In this document: in pieces, positions 1 to 8,771 of the stretch
Layout: each line of letters starts with the position of its first letter
How positions within the stretch are numbered: position 1 is the stretch's first letter
Assembly: GCF_019331795.1 (NCBI RefSeq)
Contig: NZ_JAHPZL010000003.1
Coordinates: 553,877 to 617,876 of the forward strand
Origin: Austwickia sp. TVS 96-490-7B
GTDB taxonomy: Bacteria; Actinomycetota; Actinomycetes; Actinomycetales; Dermatophilaceae
Reading direction: 5' to 3'
Length of the DNA stretch: 64,000 nt
Notes under the pieces: model-generated
Seen by the model: the letters and a program-made list of their open reading frames with translations, nothing else
Database searches by the model: none
Told to the model about the DNA's origin: nothing
Program-made: the position numbers and the translations under genes

Positions 1-433
1 AGCCCGGTGGACGACCGCTCTCACCTGCGGCGTCGCGCTGCTGATCGGTCTGGCGGTGACCTGGTGGCATGCCCCCACCTTGGACGCACTGTCCCTTGGA
101 TCGGACACCGCTTCGTCACTGGGCATTGATGTCCGACGGACTCGGCTGGTGCTGCTGATCGTCACATCGCTGATCACCGCTGCGGCGGTGGCCGGGGTGG
201 GCGCCATCGGTTTCGTCGGGCTCATCGTGCCGCACGCCATCCGTTTTGTCGTCGGCCCGCTGCACCGATATTTACTGCCCGCGGCGGCTCTCACCGGTGC
301 GGTGCTGCTGGTCATCACGGATGCTCTATCTCGGGTGGTGTTCTCCCCACGGGAAATTCCCGTCGGCGTACTGACTGCCCTCATTGGCGTTCCGGTGTTT
401 TTGCTGGTGATGAAACGGCGAGGTGAATTGTGA
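1..433 (+). CDS. FecCD-family ABC transporter permease, C-terminal part
   Basis: The frame is open to the left edge of the window, so only the last ~143 residues are seen. They contain hydrophobic helices and the SLGIDVRRTR and GFVGLIVPHAIR stretches typical of BtuC/FhuB/FecCD permeases, which import iron-siderophore, heme or cobalamin across the membrane. The GFVGLIVPH segment corresponds to the cytoplasmic coupling region facing the ATPase. Its stop overlaps the GTG start of the ATPase gene by 4 bases (GTGA), so the two are translationally coupled. The substrate cannot be read from this fragment. A substrate-binding protein would be expected further left. Confidence 0.88.
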   Translation, partial: ARWTTALTCGVALLIGLAVTWWHAPTLDALSLGSDTASSLGIDVRRTRLVLLIVTSLITAAAVAGVGAIGFVGLIVPHAIRFVVGPLHRYLLPAAALTGAVLLVITDALSRVVFSPREIPVGVLTALIGVPVFLLVMKRRGEL

Positions 434-1281
434 GTACGCAAGCACCGGTACGCATCGACCTCGAAGGTGTGTGCTGGAATGTGCCGGGGCGACGGATCGT
501 GCACGACGTCCAAGCGGAGATCGCAGCCGGTGAAGTGGTGGGATTGGTCGGGCCGAATGGGTCAGGCAAGTCCTCCTTGCTGCGGTGCGTGGTCGGGGTG
601 CGCCACACCAGTGCCGGAATGGTCCGGTACGACGGAGTAGACATCCGGGACATCCCACGCCGGGAGCTGGCCCGCCAGGTGGCTTTCGTCGATCAAGCTG
701 GCGCCTCGCCGGACGACCTGACGCTGGCCGATGTCGTCGCCTTGGGCCGGATCCCGCACCAAGACAGGTGGTATGGACCCCGGGCGCAGGACGAACAGAT
801 CGTCGCCGATGCGATGGCACAGCTGGGCATCACCCAGCTGGCCGACCGGCCATGGCGACAGGTGTCCGGTGGGGAGCGGCAACGTGCCCAAGTGGCCCGC
901 GCCTTAGCTCAGCAACCGCGAGCGCTGGTCTTGGATGAGCCGACCAACCATTTGGATATCCGTCACCAGTTGGATCTGATGCGTCATCTGCGGGGATGCG
1001 GGCTGACGGTGGTGGTGTCACTGCATGATCTGGGGTTGGCGGCGCGCCACTGCGACCGGGTGCTGGTGATGCGGGACGGACGGTTGCATGGTGCCGGTGC
1101 GCCGTCGGCGGTGTTGAGCCGGGAGCTGATCGACGACGTATTCGAGGTGGATGCGGTGGTCGGGGAAGGCCCGCGGGGAGAATGGGCGGTCACGCTCTAT
1201 CCCCGTGAGGGTGCGTCGTCGGTGGGCGCGACGGTCTCGACGGATGACGATGGCGAGGTGGAGCTGAGCCTGGCCCCCTGA
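430..1281 (+). CDS. FecE/FhuC-type ABC transporter ATP-binding protein
   Basis: This 283-residue ATPase has every expected motif: Walker A GPNGSGKS near residues 38-45, a Q-loop region, the signature VSGGERQRAQVARAL, Walker B ALVLDEPTNHLD and an H-loop (VSLHDLGLAARH). The 'EPTNHLD' form and the size match the FecE/FhuC/HmuV class that powers siderophore, heme or B12 import. It starts at GTG overlapping the permease stop. The last ~30 residues after the ATPase core are acidic and not conserved in my view. A strong hairpin follows at 1301-1350, closing the transcript. Confidence 0.9.
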   Translation: MSTQAPVRIDLEGVCWNVPGRRIVHDVQAEIAAGEVVGLVGPNGSGKSSLLRCVVGVRHTSAGMVRYDGVDIRDIPRRELARQVAFVDQAGASPDDLTLADVVALGRIPHQDRWYGPRAQDEQIVADAMAQLGITQLADRPWRQVSGGERQRAQVARALAQQPRALVLDEPTNHLDIRHQLDLMRHLRGCGLTVVVSLHDLGLAARHCDRVLVMRDGRLHGAGAPSAVLSRELIDDVFEVDAVVGEGPRGEWAVTLYPREGASSVGATVSTDDDGEVELSLAP

Positions 1282-1300
1282 TCACGGACTCGATGAGACA

Positions 1301-1350
1301 ACGATGGGCTTCGGCGTACTGACTTGTGGTCGTACGTCGAAGCCCATCGT
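1301..1350. terminator. Hairpin between convergent genes
   Basis: Arms 1301-1319 and 1332-1350 are complementary at 18 of 19 positions with a 12-base loop. There is no T-run, as is common for actinobacterial terminators. It lies between the ABC ATPase (+) and the membrane protein gene ending at 1403 (-), so it probably serves both strands. Confidence 0.75.
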
Positions 1351-1402
1351 GATCGGTCACAGTAGACCGGGTGACCGGCGAGGTGGTTCCCGGGACGGCG
1401 GG

Positions 1403-2485
1403 TCAGCCAGTGGGGACCGGTGTTCGAGGTGGCACCTCCTGAGTGGGTTCCGGCGCGGCGGTGGGGGGTGGGGCGTCCCGGTATCCCAGGTCTTCGGCGG
1501 TCCGTCCGATCCGGGCGGCGGTGCGGTCCTGCTCCTCGACCGGAGCGATGTGGCGCATCAACGCGACGTATTCGGGGGTGTCGGAGTAGATCTCCTGAGT
1601 GCAGGGGTTACGGCGCAGGGTGACGATCCGGTAGACATGCCAGGCCATGACGCCGATGTTGGCCAGCAACGAGGCGAGCGCGATGAGGAACATCGCGGTC
1701 GGGTTGTGGGCCGAGCGGTGAGCAAACATGGAGTCCTGGGTGAAGTGGGGGACGGTCAGTGCGACGGCGCTCCACATGGTGAGGGTGTAGGCCCGGTATT
1801 GGATCCAGGCTCCGCGTCCGAAGGAGAAGAGCACCGGGACGGTGCAGGATGCGAGGAGCGCGAGTCCGGAATACCAGGAGCGGTCGGCGAGACAGTTGTA
1901 GATGTAGGAGAAGTTCCACAGGTCGTAGGCGATGATCCACCAGATGGTGAGGTCGCCCCAGATGATGGCTTTGCTCTTGCCCTCAGCGACGAAAATGCCG
2001 ACCCACCCGGAGATGGCGAGGAGATTCAGGACGCCTGCGATGGCGTTCATGATGTTCCACGGCCCTCCCCAGGTGACCATGCCTTGGGTGGGGTCGACGC
2101 CGTTGAAGGAGTGACATTGCAGCTCCCGGACGACGGCTTCGAGGATGTTGATCGCCAGGATCAGGGCGGGGAGCAGCAGGTACCAGTTTTTTCGGCGTAA
2201 TGACGGAATGTATTGCAGGCCGACCAGGCTGAAGCTGCCCACGAGGGCGGAGTAATGCTTGACCACGGGGAACCATCCGGCGACTTCGGTGCCGTCGGTG
2301 GAGTGGGGCCACCAGAAGATCGTCATCGTCAGTGGAATGACGACGAAGATGATCACGACTGCTGTCTTGCTGCGTTGGATCAGCCAGGCGGCGAAGGCCA
2401 GGCAGGCCGCGACGACGATCAGCATCGCGTAGTCCCACCATTCGCCCCGTTCGAAGAAGAACAGGGTCGGATAGTCGGGGGTCAT
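1403..2485 (-). CDS. Polytopic membrane protein, DUF5692-like (paralogue 1)
   Basis: The product has 360 residues with about nine hydrophobic helices (for example around 19-37, 42-59, 77-96, 101-119, 142-166 and 262-287) and a proline-rich cytoplasmic tail. Diagnostic patches are GWFPV near residue 70, PWNIMNAIAGVLNLL, IAYDLWNFSYIYNCL and a terminal RRNPCTQEIY. All have counterparts in the protein at 3668-5053 (GWFPF, YWNLMSALAGLLNII, VAYDLWNHAFLYNAL, KRNPLTNVLY), so the two are paralogues. I recognise this as resembling the uncharacterised DUF5692 family, and no reaction can be assigned. The start lies 2 bases after the stop of the SRPBCC gene, so both are in one transcript. Confidence 0.8.
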   Translation of the reverse strand: MTPDYPTLFFFERGEWWDYAMLIVVAACLAFAAWLIQRSKTAVVIIFVVIPLTMTIFWWPHSTDGTEVAGWFPVVKHYSALVGSFSLVGLQYIPSLRRKNWYLLLPALILAINILEAVVRELQCHSFNGVDPTQGMVTWGGPWNIMNAIAGVLNLLAISGWVGIFVAEGKSKAIIWGDLTIWWIIAYDLWNFSYIYNCLADRSWYSGLALLASCTVPVLFSFGRGAWIQYRAYTLTMWSAVALTVPHFTQDSMFAHRSAHNPTAMFLIALASLLANIGVMAWHVYRIVTLRRNPCTQEIYSDTPEYVALMRHIAPVEEQDRTAARIGRTAEDLGYRDAPPPTAAPEPTQEVPPRTPVPTG

Positions 2486-2487
2486 GA

Positions 2488-3540
2488 TCAGTGACCTATC
2501 GGGGAATGGTGTGGTTCTTTACCCCAGTTGGGCAGGTAGGAGCGTTCTTTCTTCTGGCGGATCTGCTCAGCCCAGGAGAAGGTCGGCTCGGTCCACCCGT
2601 CGAAGTAGGTGTCGTCGACGACGTCGGCCCAGGGGGTGCCGGGGCCGGTCGGCGGCCAGGTGGGGTCTTCAGTGACCGGCGGGCGGATTTCGGAGGCGGC
2701 GGGCTTCTGGCGTCCGTAGCGCATCCACTGGGTGTAGGTCTCTTCGAAGAGGGGGGTGCCGTCCCAGCGGCCTGCGGGGGTGCCGTTGTTGAAGAACCGT
2801 CCACCAAGGACGCCGCGCATGAACTTGCCGGAGAGTTGTTCGCGTTTGTGGAACTCAGCGACTCGCTTGATGTAGATGTTTTGCAGTCGGGTCATGACGC
2901 CACCGATCAGTTCGATGTTGATCCAGTTGACGGCGCGCGGCAGGCCGGTGTCGGGTTCGAAGCCGATCCGCCAGTGGTTGATGAGCCGGGTCCCACCGTT
3001 TTTGAGGGGGATCATGTGGAACGACCAGGTCACGCCGTAATGCTTCATGCTGGGGTAGCGGAAGGCGTAGCTGCCGGGCGCCGCCGGGGGGTTCTTGGTG
3101 TCGACCCATTGCACGAGGTATTTGCCGGGGACCACGTCGGTCCATTCCATGGACATGCCGTGGTAGTCGAAGGCGCCGATGTCGCCGGGCATGAGGGAGT
3201 CAGGCTGCTGGAACTCCTCTTGGATCTCGTAGCTGTTGTGGAACGGCAGTCTGGCGAAGGTCCGTTCGAGGAACTCTGAGCTGAATGATCCTGACTTGTC
3301 GGCGCCGAGTTGGCGGAAGAGCCGCCAGACGGCGTAGGCCGGTGCGTCGATGTTGATGGCGTACGTCGACGAATACGCGTTGGCGTAGTTGGCGTCGACG
3401 AGGTCGTCACCGGGGTAACGCCAGGCTTGTTCTTCGGGGGTGGCTTTGCCGCTGAACTGGCTGAACCAGACCATGCCGCCGAGTGCCCCTAGTGCGCCCA
3501 GCCCGATGAGCGCCTTGCCGTGACCCAGTCCCCTGACCAT
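2488..3540 (-). CDS. SRPBCC (START-like) family protein with N-terminal membrane anchor
   Basis: I chose the ATG at 3540 because a clear ribosome site (AAGGAGG) lies 7 bases upstream. A longer frame to 3594 lacks one. The 350-residue product starts with a hydrophobic anchor (roughly residues 8-27: ALIGLGALGALGGMVWF). The SRPBCC/polyketide-cyclase fold follows: the region from 'AINIDAPAYAVWRLFRQLG' through 'VTWSFHMIPLKNGGTRLINHWRIGF' has the alternating strands and the long C-terminal helix (NWINIELIGGVMTRLQNIYIKRV) of that superfamily, which encloses hydrophobic ligands. About 100 extra C-terminal residues are specific to this protein. It is cotranscribed with the membrane protein downstream. 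A lipid or hydrophobic-ligand role is inference. Confidence 0.78.
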   Translation of the reverse strand: MVRGLGHGKALIGLGALGALGGMVWFSQFSGKATPEEQAWRYPGDDLVDANYANAYSSTYAINIDAPAYAVWRLFRQLGADKSGSFSSEFLERTFARLPFHNSYEIQEEFQQPDSLMPGDIGAFDYHGMSMEWTDVVPGKYLVQWVDTKNPPAAPGSYAFRYPSMKHYGVTWSFHMIPLKNGGTRLINHWRIGFEPDTGLPRAVNWINIELIGGVMTRLQNIYIKRVAEFHKREQLSGKFMRGVLGGRFFNNGTPAGRWDGTPLFEETYTQWMRYGRQKPAASEIRPPVTEDPTWPPTGPGTPWADVVDDTYFDGWTEPTFSWAEQIRQKKERSYLPNWGKEPHHSPIGH

Positions 3541-3667
3541 TCGAATCCTCCTTGATCCCCGGGCGTTCGATCCGACGCACCGGACTCTCCGCAAACTCGC
3601 ACATACCGCGGGTTCGTGCTATAGCGTATCTAAAAACGGAGTACAGTCCACTTTCCAAGGATGATCC
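3541..3667. promoter_or_regulatory. Divergent intergenic region of the DUF5692/SRPBCC cluster
   Basis: These 127 bases separate the two start codons and must hold both promoters. The stretch at about 3617-3650 is distinctly AT-richer than the flanks (TATAGCGTATCTAAAAACGG) and is the best candidate for a -10 region or operator. I cannot define a convincing palindrome. Each gene has its own ribosome site (AAGGAGG for the - strand, AAGGA for the + strand). Confidence 0.5.
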
Positions 3668-5053
3668 ATGTCAGACCTGTTCCTGTGGGAGCTCGGAACC
3701 CCACGCGTCTACGCCATCTGGTTGCTCGTCTTCCTCGCACAGATCGCCGTCGCCGAAATCAACAGACGCTGGAACTGGACCGTCTTCGCGTTATGGACGG
3801 TCGGCGGGCTCATCCTCATGCCGTACGCCGCCTTCCACGGCACCCCCATGGTCGGCTGGTTCCCCTTCGGCAAATACGTGATCATGGTGCTCACCGCCAC
3901 CATGAACGGCGTACTGATCGTCTACTGCAAGCGCAACCCCGTGAAAGCGCACCGCTACGCCATCTGGCTCGGCGTCGCACTCTGGGTCGGCCTAGCCGCC
4001 AACATCATGGAAGCCAACATCCGCGACCTGACGATCTTCGCCCAACGCGACAGCTACTACGCCTGCGCCGCCAACTGGCAATGCCTACAAGACATCAACA
4101 ACACCCACACCATCGACATGATCGCCGGGCTCCCCGAAGCCCGCGGCGTCACCGCCCCCCTGCACAGCCAAGAGTGGTACAGCGCCGTCGCCACCAACCT
4201 CGCCGCCCACGGCGTCGGCATCGACCCCGCCACCGGATTCCGCACCATCGGCGGCTACTGGAACCTCATGTCCGCACTCGCCGGACTCCTCAACATCATC
4301 ACCATCACCGGCCTCGGCAAAATCTTCGTCACCTCCCGCAAAGGCGCCAAAGTCCGCGGCCTCATCTGGGTCGACATGGTGTGGCCCTGGGTCGTCGCCT
4401 ACGACCTGTGGAACCACGCCTTCCTCTACAACGCCCTCGGTGACTACACCTGGTATTGCACCCTCGCCCTCCTCCTGGCCTGCACCATCCCCGCATTCAC
4501 CTGGGCCAAAGGGCAATGGATCTGGTTCCGCTGCTACACGCTCATGTTCTGGATCGCCTGCAACAACCTCCTCCCCGAAATCCTCGTCCCACCCAACGGC
4601 ATGACCAACTTCGCCACGATGGACCCCACCGCAAACATCGTCTGCTCCGGAGCAGCGCTGGCCGCCAACGTCATCCTCTTCGGCTACTGGCTGTGGAAGA
4701 TCCTCAAGCACAAGCGCAACCCCCTCACCAACGTGCTCTACCCCGAACTCGCCGAATTCCGCGCCATCATGAACGAACACGCCGACGACAAAGACAAATA
4801 CTTCGTCACCGACATGATCAAAGAAACCCCCTACGAGTTGGGCTTCGAACCCACCTCCACCACCCCACCCCGCGACGGATACGTCGGCCACATGCCCTGG
4901 TGGGGACGCACCGACAAGCGCTACCCCAAGCTCCGCACCCCCGTCGCCGCCGACCCCGGACTCGTCGACAAAGGCGTCATCTCCGACAGCCAATGGGATG
5001 TGCCTACCCCCGAACAACAGTCCGGCCCCGTCGAAGCCGGTAGCACCCGATGA
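3668..5053 (+). CDS. Polytopic membrane protein, DUF5692-like (paralogue 2)
   Basis: This 461-residue membrane protein has about nine helices and is paralogous to the 1403-2485 product through the GWFPF, YWNLMSALAGLLNII, YDLWNHAFLYNALGDYTWYC and ALAANVILFGYWLWKILKHKRNP segments. It carries an insert of roughly 70-80 residues around residues 125-200 with several Cys (YYACAANWQC), probably outside the membrane and possibly disulfide-bonded. The C-terminal ~90 residues are soluble and proline-rich. The ATG is preceded by AAGGA. It is divergent from the SRPBCC/paralogue-1 operon, suggesting joint regulation. No function is known to me. Confidence 0.8.
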   Translation: MSDLFLWELGTPRVYAIWLLVFLAQIAVAEINRRWNWTVFALWTVGGLILMPYAAFHGTPMVGWFPFGKYVIMVLTATMNGVLIVYCKRNPVKAHRYAIWLGVALWVGLAANIMEANIRDLTIFAQRDSYYACAANWQCLQDINNTHTIDMIAGLPEARGVTAPLHSQEWYSAVATNLAAHGVGIDPATGFRTIGGYWNLMSALAGLLNIITITGLGKIFVTSRKGAKVRGLIWVDMVWPWVVAYDLWNHAFLYNALGDYTWYCTLALLLACTIPAFTWAKGQWIWFRCYTLMFWIACNNLLPEILVPPNGMTNFATMDPTANIVCSGAALAANVILFGYWLWKILKHKRNPLTNVLYPELAEFRAIMNEHADDKDKYFVTDMIKETPYELGFEPTSTTPPRDGYVGHMPWWGRTDKRYPKLRTPVAADPGLVDKGVISDSQWDVPTPEQQSGPVEAGSTR

Positions 5054-5233
5054 ACTGGACCCGCCGCGACATGAACCGCTGAAATACCACCCCCCAACCA
5101 CGGCGGCGCGTACGGCGCATCCGCGTCGCCGTCCCGGCCGTTCCCACCCAGGTCTGCTCCTAGGTGGTAACGGCCTTCCCCATTTCCCGCCCTCTCCCCT
5201 TCCGCTCTCTCCCGCTCTCCCCACGTCCCCAAA

Positions 5234-5385
5234 ATTTTGAAAACCCGCCCACGGGCGACTTCCCCCACACCACACCCCGCCCACGGGCGACTTCCCACCA
5301 CAAAACCCCAAGACACTCCCCACAAAACCCACCCACGGGCGACAAGTGCCATGACCAAAGCCGCCCGTGGGCGGGTTTTCAAAAT
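5234..5385. repeat. Inverted and direct copies of a GC-rich palindromic motif
   Basis: A 24-base segment at 5234-5257 returns as a perfect reverse complement at 5362-5385. Its core CGCCCACGGGCGACTT also recurs in direct orientation near 5278-5293 and, slightly changed, near 5330-5345. Each core is itself palindromic (GCCC-A/T-GGGC). There are thus four copies in 150 bases of non-coding DNA after the membrane protein gene. They may fold into a large hairpin, be protein-binding sites, or be remnants of a small mobile palindrome. Confidence 0.75.
5361..5379 (+). terminator. Possible intrinsic terminator
   Basis: CCGCCC-GT-GGGCGG followed by GTTTTC gives a short GC hairpin with a T-run, reading on the + strand about 300 bases after the membrane protein gene at 3668-5053. 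It is one of the palindromic repeat copies, so termination may be incidental. Confidence 0.4.
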
Positions 5386-5457
5386 CAGGTACGGCGAGAC
5401 ATAGCAGCAGACGGGCGAAATCCATGGCGTCACTCAGAGATCCAGCCCGCCAAACCC

Positions 5458-5530
5458 AAACCCAGGCCACGCGGCTCGAACCGAAGCCCAATCCATCAAA
5501 CCCAGGCCACGTGGATCGAGCCGGAGCCCA
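5458..5530. repeat. Two direct 33-bp repeats
   Basis: Segments 5458-5490 and 5498-5530 match at 29 of 33 positions (AAACCCAGGCCACG, then a diverged centre, then AGCCCA). They lie in the non-coding stretch 5386-5940. I see no gene there, only these repeats. Confidence 0.6.
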
Positions 5531-5940
5531 GGGCGTCACTCCGAGTTCAAGAGCCCCGAGCTGCTGTCGAGTACGTGGAACTGAGGTCTGGCATCAGGAA
5601 ACATAGCCAGTGCGCTGACGGGCAGTCGATACGTCGATGTCACACCAGCAACATGAAACAAGTCAGAGGTTCACATGACGACGTACCGCGAAGGTCAGGC
5701 TGGCTGGAGCCTCCCCCCAGTGAGCACGCCGAGTCTGGCGTCGCACTATCAGCGCAATGAACCTCTGAAGCAACTCACTCCCCACCGCATGAAAACAGCA
5801 GATTCATTGCGCCTCAAGAGATTTCATTTTTCCTGTGGGCAATGATTGTGACGCTAGTTGACTTCGTGACAACAGGGGCAGAAGCTGTGCCTGCATCAAA
5901 CGTGAATGATGCTCTCCCACAAAGGCCCTCGAAGGTTCCC

Positions 5941-6594
5941 ATGTCCCCATTTCGCGCCCTCACCGCGCTGACTCTCGCTGTTGTCACCCTCACCTCCTGC
6001 AGCGCACCCTCCACTCCGGAAACCGCTCCCACTCACGCACCCGCATCATCGACGTCCAGCACCCCCCTCCACCCCACCACCAACCCCACGCACACTGATC
6101 AGACCATGAACCCCAGTGGTGGCGACGAGGACGACGATGCCCAAGCCGCCCCAGCAGCGCCGAGTCACACACCTGACGGGGCAGGCTGCGCCACTACCGC
6201 CCCCGGCGGGATGGAGTATTGGAAGTGCATCACTCCGCGTCGTCCTCGCACCTGGTGTCTAGAGCATCTCTGCCCGCCGCCGTTCTGCGGCACCGATGTT
6301 GCCCGTCGCTCCGATGCGCGCTGTGACTACCTGCCAGCCACCCCACCAGCTGCCGCACCAACTCCTACCCCCACACCGACACCCCCCGCCCGAGTTGAGG
6401 AACCCTCACCTTCCCATCCTGCCGAGATGCCAACTTCTTTCTCATGCCGCGGAGGTTACGAAATCTGCGGCAAGAATCCATCAGTGAGACCAGGCGTAGC
6501 CTGCCCCACCGAGGGAGCCGTCGTCTTCTCACGATTCGGCAAGCTGACCTGTGAGGTTTACGGCGATGACGGAACCCCCCGGTGGCACAACTGA
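5941..6594 (+). CDS. Cysteine-rich secreted lipoprotein, unknown function
   Basis: The ATG at 5941 has GAAGG 6 bases upstream and opens a lipoprotein signal: MSPFRALTALTLAVVTLTSC with lipobox LTSC at Cys20. An upstream in-frame start would bury this signal. After Cys20 comes a Thr/Pro/Ser-rich linker (to about residue 75), then a region with many cysteines (roughly residues 85-135), a second Thr/Pro spacer, and a C-terminal module with four more Cys. Paired cysteines between low-complexity spacers suggest small disulfide-stabilised extracellular modules. I do not recognise a named domain. A hairpin at 6734-6772 may end its transcript. Confidence 0.72.
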   Translation: MSPFRALTALTLAVVTLTSCSAPSTPETAPTHAPASSTSSTPLHPTTNPTHTDQTMNPSGGDEDDDAQAAPAAPSHTPDGAGCATTAPGGMEYWKCITPRRPRTWCLEHLCPPPFCGTDVARRSDARCDYLPATPPAAAPTPTPTPTPPARVEEPSPSHPAEMPTSFSCRGGYEICGKNPSVRPGVACPTEGAVVFSRFGKLTCEVYGDDGTPRWHN

Positions 6595-6704
6595 CATCAG
6601 AGCAACCCCCAGCTCCGCAGGGATGCGGTCGCTGCCCCACGCCCCCCTGAGCCAGAGGCATACGTTCAGCGCGACAAGTGCAGTTTCAGCAGCCTGATGC
6701 GCAC

Positions 6705-6742
6705 TCCCCCACTGAGCCACTCCCCCACTGAGCCACTCCCCC
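6705..6742. repeat. Tandem 16-bp repeat
   Basis: The unit TCCCCCACTGAGCCAC occurs at 6705-6720 and 6721-6736, followed by a partial third copy that becomes the left arm of the adjacent hairpin. Slippage duplication is the simplest explanation. Confidence 0.7.
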
Positions 6743-6772
6743 GATGGTGAGGCCCTCACTATCGGGGGAGTG
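6734..6772. terminator. Strong hairpin downstream of the lipoprotein gene
   Basis: Arms CACTCCCCCGAT (6734-6745) and ATCGGGGGAGTG (6761-6772) pair perfectly. Pairing continues inward through GTGAGG/CCTCAC with one wobble, giving a stem of about 18 pairs. No T-run follows. Confidence 0.65.
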
Positions 6773-7777
6773 TCTGCAGCATGTGAAGGATCGATCCACT
6801 GGTAGGCAGCATGTCCGTCTCGACAAGATGTGTCACCGTCACACCCTCCACTGCCTATCCGACGTGACCCCTTTACCGAACCACGCTGATAGCGACCTGC
6901 ACGCCTCCTTGGCGCCACGTCAATATTTCTCTCTCAATGAAAGTGATATTGATAAGATTTTCAATCAATGAGGGTGCGACAGGCCAATGGTGAACGTCTC
7001 ACCACCTTTCCACCATTCATAATACCTCAAAGTAAGCTGATTAATTGCTTAATGCAACCTGAGTAGCCGGCAAGGATCTCCGAGGATCTCAGATAATTAC
7101 GGTGCAGTATTAAATTTAATCTCCCTCGGTCTTTAAGTCGGATTAATGGCTGCTCTCAGGGTTTATTCAGTGTTGACATCAAATCCTCAAAACCCCTACT
7201 CTTCAGATGTCGCCACGGCGACGAAACGAACACCCAAGCTTCTCGCGTAGGCCCACCGGGGGCGCCACCTATGCATCCCCTAAAATCAGCATGACCCAAA
7301 CTTAAGACACCTAAACTAACACTATCCTACCTATGCTTTACCTAAAAAGATAACGTGCAACAAAAAACGTTTCTTTGATATTCATTGACGACCCTCTATG
7401 GCAGAGGATGATCCATTAATGATATCTGCAAGAAGTCCACCTTGATTGAGTCACCGCCACAGCTGCCATGAACTCCACCCAGGGCTCAGCAGCAACAAAG
7501 TCACCGCAGCAATCAGGTCAATGCGTAAAGCACAACGAAGCCTCACCGAAAAATCCGGATCATCGCTCAGTCGGACCCACTGCGACCCTCATCCCCACCG
7601 AGGGAGCCACTTCTTGGCACCAGGTCGCAGCCGCCGTGACCGATGAGTCCCTACACCTGCTCCTCACCGTGCTGACACTGGCAGCTCACCGGCATATCTC
7701 ACCAGGTGAGCGGTCCAGTTGAACGCGTATCACAGCAAACACACCACGTGCAGCACCACTCACGAAAGGGTATAACG
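6773..7777. other. AT-rich region without a supported gene
   Basis: About 1 kb with no frame that looks coding. Base composition is clearly more AT-rich than the neighbours between about 6920 and 7440. This is compatible with acquired DNA or an extended promoter region for the protease gene that follows. Confidence 0.5.
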
Positions 7778-8596
7778 ATGTCAAAAACCACCGCAGTCAC
7801 CGCTTTGAAGCGGCTGGTCATCATGGGGGCCGCTCTTTCCATCACAATGGGCGGCGTCACCTCCGCACACGCTTCCTCCGAGCTTGATAAAGGCGCCAAA
7901 AGGGCACGGGAGCTGACTAACCCCATGTCCATGTATGAGGTCACCACTGGCGATCCTTGGAACGCCAAGTCCTGCTCTTTGGGCTTTGCTGGCACTTGGA
8001 AAGGAAACGAGAACTCTGTCGCCTTCCTGACGGCAGGTCACTGCACCACTGAAGACGACCTTAATAATGGCACTAAATACTATGTCGGCCCCTACCACTC
8101 CTACCTCCAGGCATCAGTCAAGGCTCGGAAGTGGGACGGCGGCCTCGGCAAGAAGGACTATGCCGTCATCGAAGGCGAGAAGAAGCAAGACGGCGCTGGA
8201 AAATTCTCCTTCGGACCCTCGAACGCCATGACCATTGACACCAAGTACAGCGAGTACAAAAAGGGTGTCATGAAGATCACCGGCATTGAAGACCCCAAAC
8301 CGGGCATGGTGGTCTGCGCGCCGCTACAGACCAACGAAACGGTCAAATACACCGATAACCGCCAGATCACCTGTGGCAAGATCCCAGAGACTGACAACAA
8401 GACCAAGAGCGGCGAGAAGTGGATCGCCGAAACTGCCCGCATCCGTGGAGGCGACTCAGGCGCACCAGTCATCACCCCTGAGGGGAAAGCCGTCGGGATC
8501 ATCAGCGAGCAGAAAGACCAGAGGACGAAGTTCGTCTTCACCGCCATCAAGGACATTCTGGAAGAGCAGCCAGATTTCAAGCTGGCGGTCGGATGA
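7778..8596 (+). CDS. Secreted streptogrisin-like serine protease (family S1)
   Basis: The ATG at 7778 follows GAAAGGG at 7764-7770. The 272-residue product has a Sec signal peptide ending near AHA|S (residue 32). The mature protein shows the chymotrypsin-fold triad: His88 in TAGHC, Asp127 in KKDYAVI, Ser227 in RGGDSGAP. Cys66 (SCSLGF) and Cys89 match the first disulfide of streptogrisins, and Cys180/Cys199 are placed for a second. Only about 30 residues separate the signal peptide from the catalytic domain, far shorter than the usual streptogrisin pro-region. The mature chain is unusually lysine-rich. A perfect hairpin at 8605-8644 follows, so it is monocistronic. Confidence 0.88.
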   Translation: MSKTTAVTALKRLVIMGAALSITMGGVTSAHASSELDKGAKRARELTNPMSMYEVTTGDPWNAKSCSLGFAGTWKGNENSVAFLTAGHCTTEDDLNNGTKYYVGPYHSYLQASVKARKWDGGLGKKDYAVIEGEKKQDGAGKFSFGPSNAMTIDTKYSEYKKGVMKITGIEDPKPGMVVCAPLQTNETVKYTDNRQITCGKIPETDNKTKSGEKWIAETARIRGGDSGAPVITPEGKAVGIISEQKDQRTKFVFTAIKDILEEQPDFKLAVG

Positions 8597-8604
8597 CGTG
8601 ATCA

Positions 8605-8644
8605 CTGAGGGGCCGACAGCTGACCAGAGATGTCGGCCCCTCAG
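8605..8644. terminator. Terminator hairpin after the protease gene
   Basis: Arms CTGAGGGGCCGACA (8605-8618) and TGTCGGCCCCTCAG (8631-8644) are perfectly complementary over 14 bases with a 12-base loop. It lies 8 bases after the stop codon. Confidence 0.82.
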
Positions 8645-8771
8645 CCGCGTCAGGGACCTCCCACCACCAGTAGCTGTTTGACCCAAAAACTCACGACACA
8701 ACCCGGGTCGTTAAACGGTCCGCCCCGACGTACGCCGGCTCGACGTACCACTCTCCCCGCCGTACGCGATC

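Noticed and set aside
4085-5539. A long - strand open frame opposite the second DUF5692-like gene
   Set aside because: Its composition is that of a complement of GC-biased codons, with no domain or ribosome site. The + strand gene has paralogy to 1403-2485.
7446-7722. Small + strand open frames before the protease gene
   Set aside because: They overlap each other in different frames, have no ribosome site and no recognisable domain.
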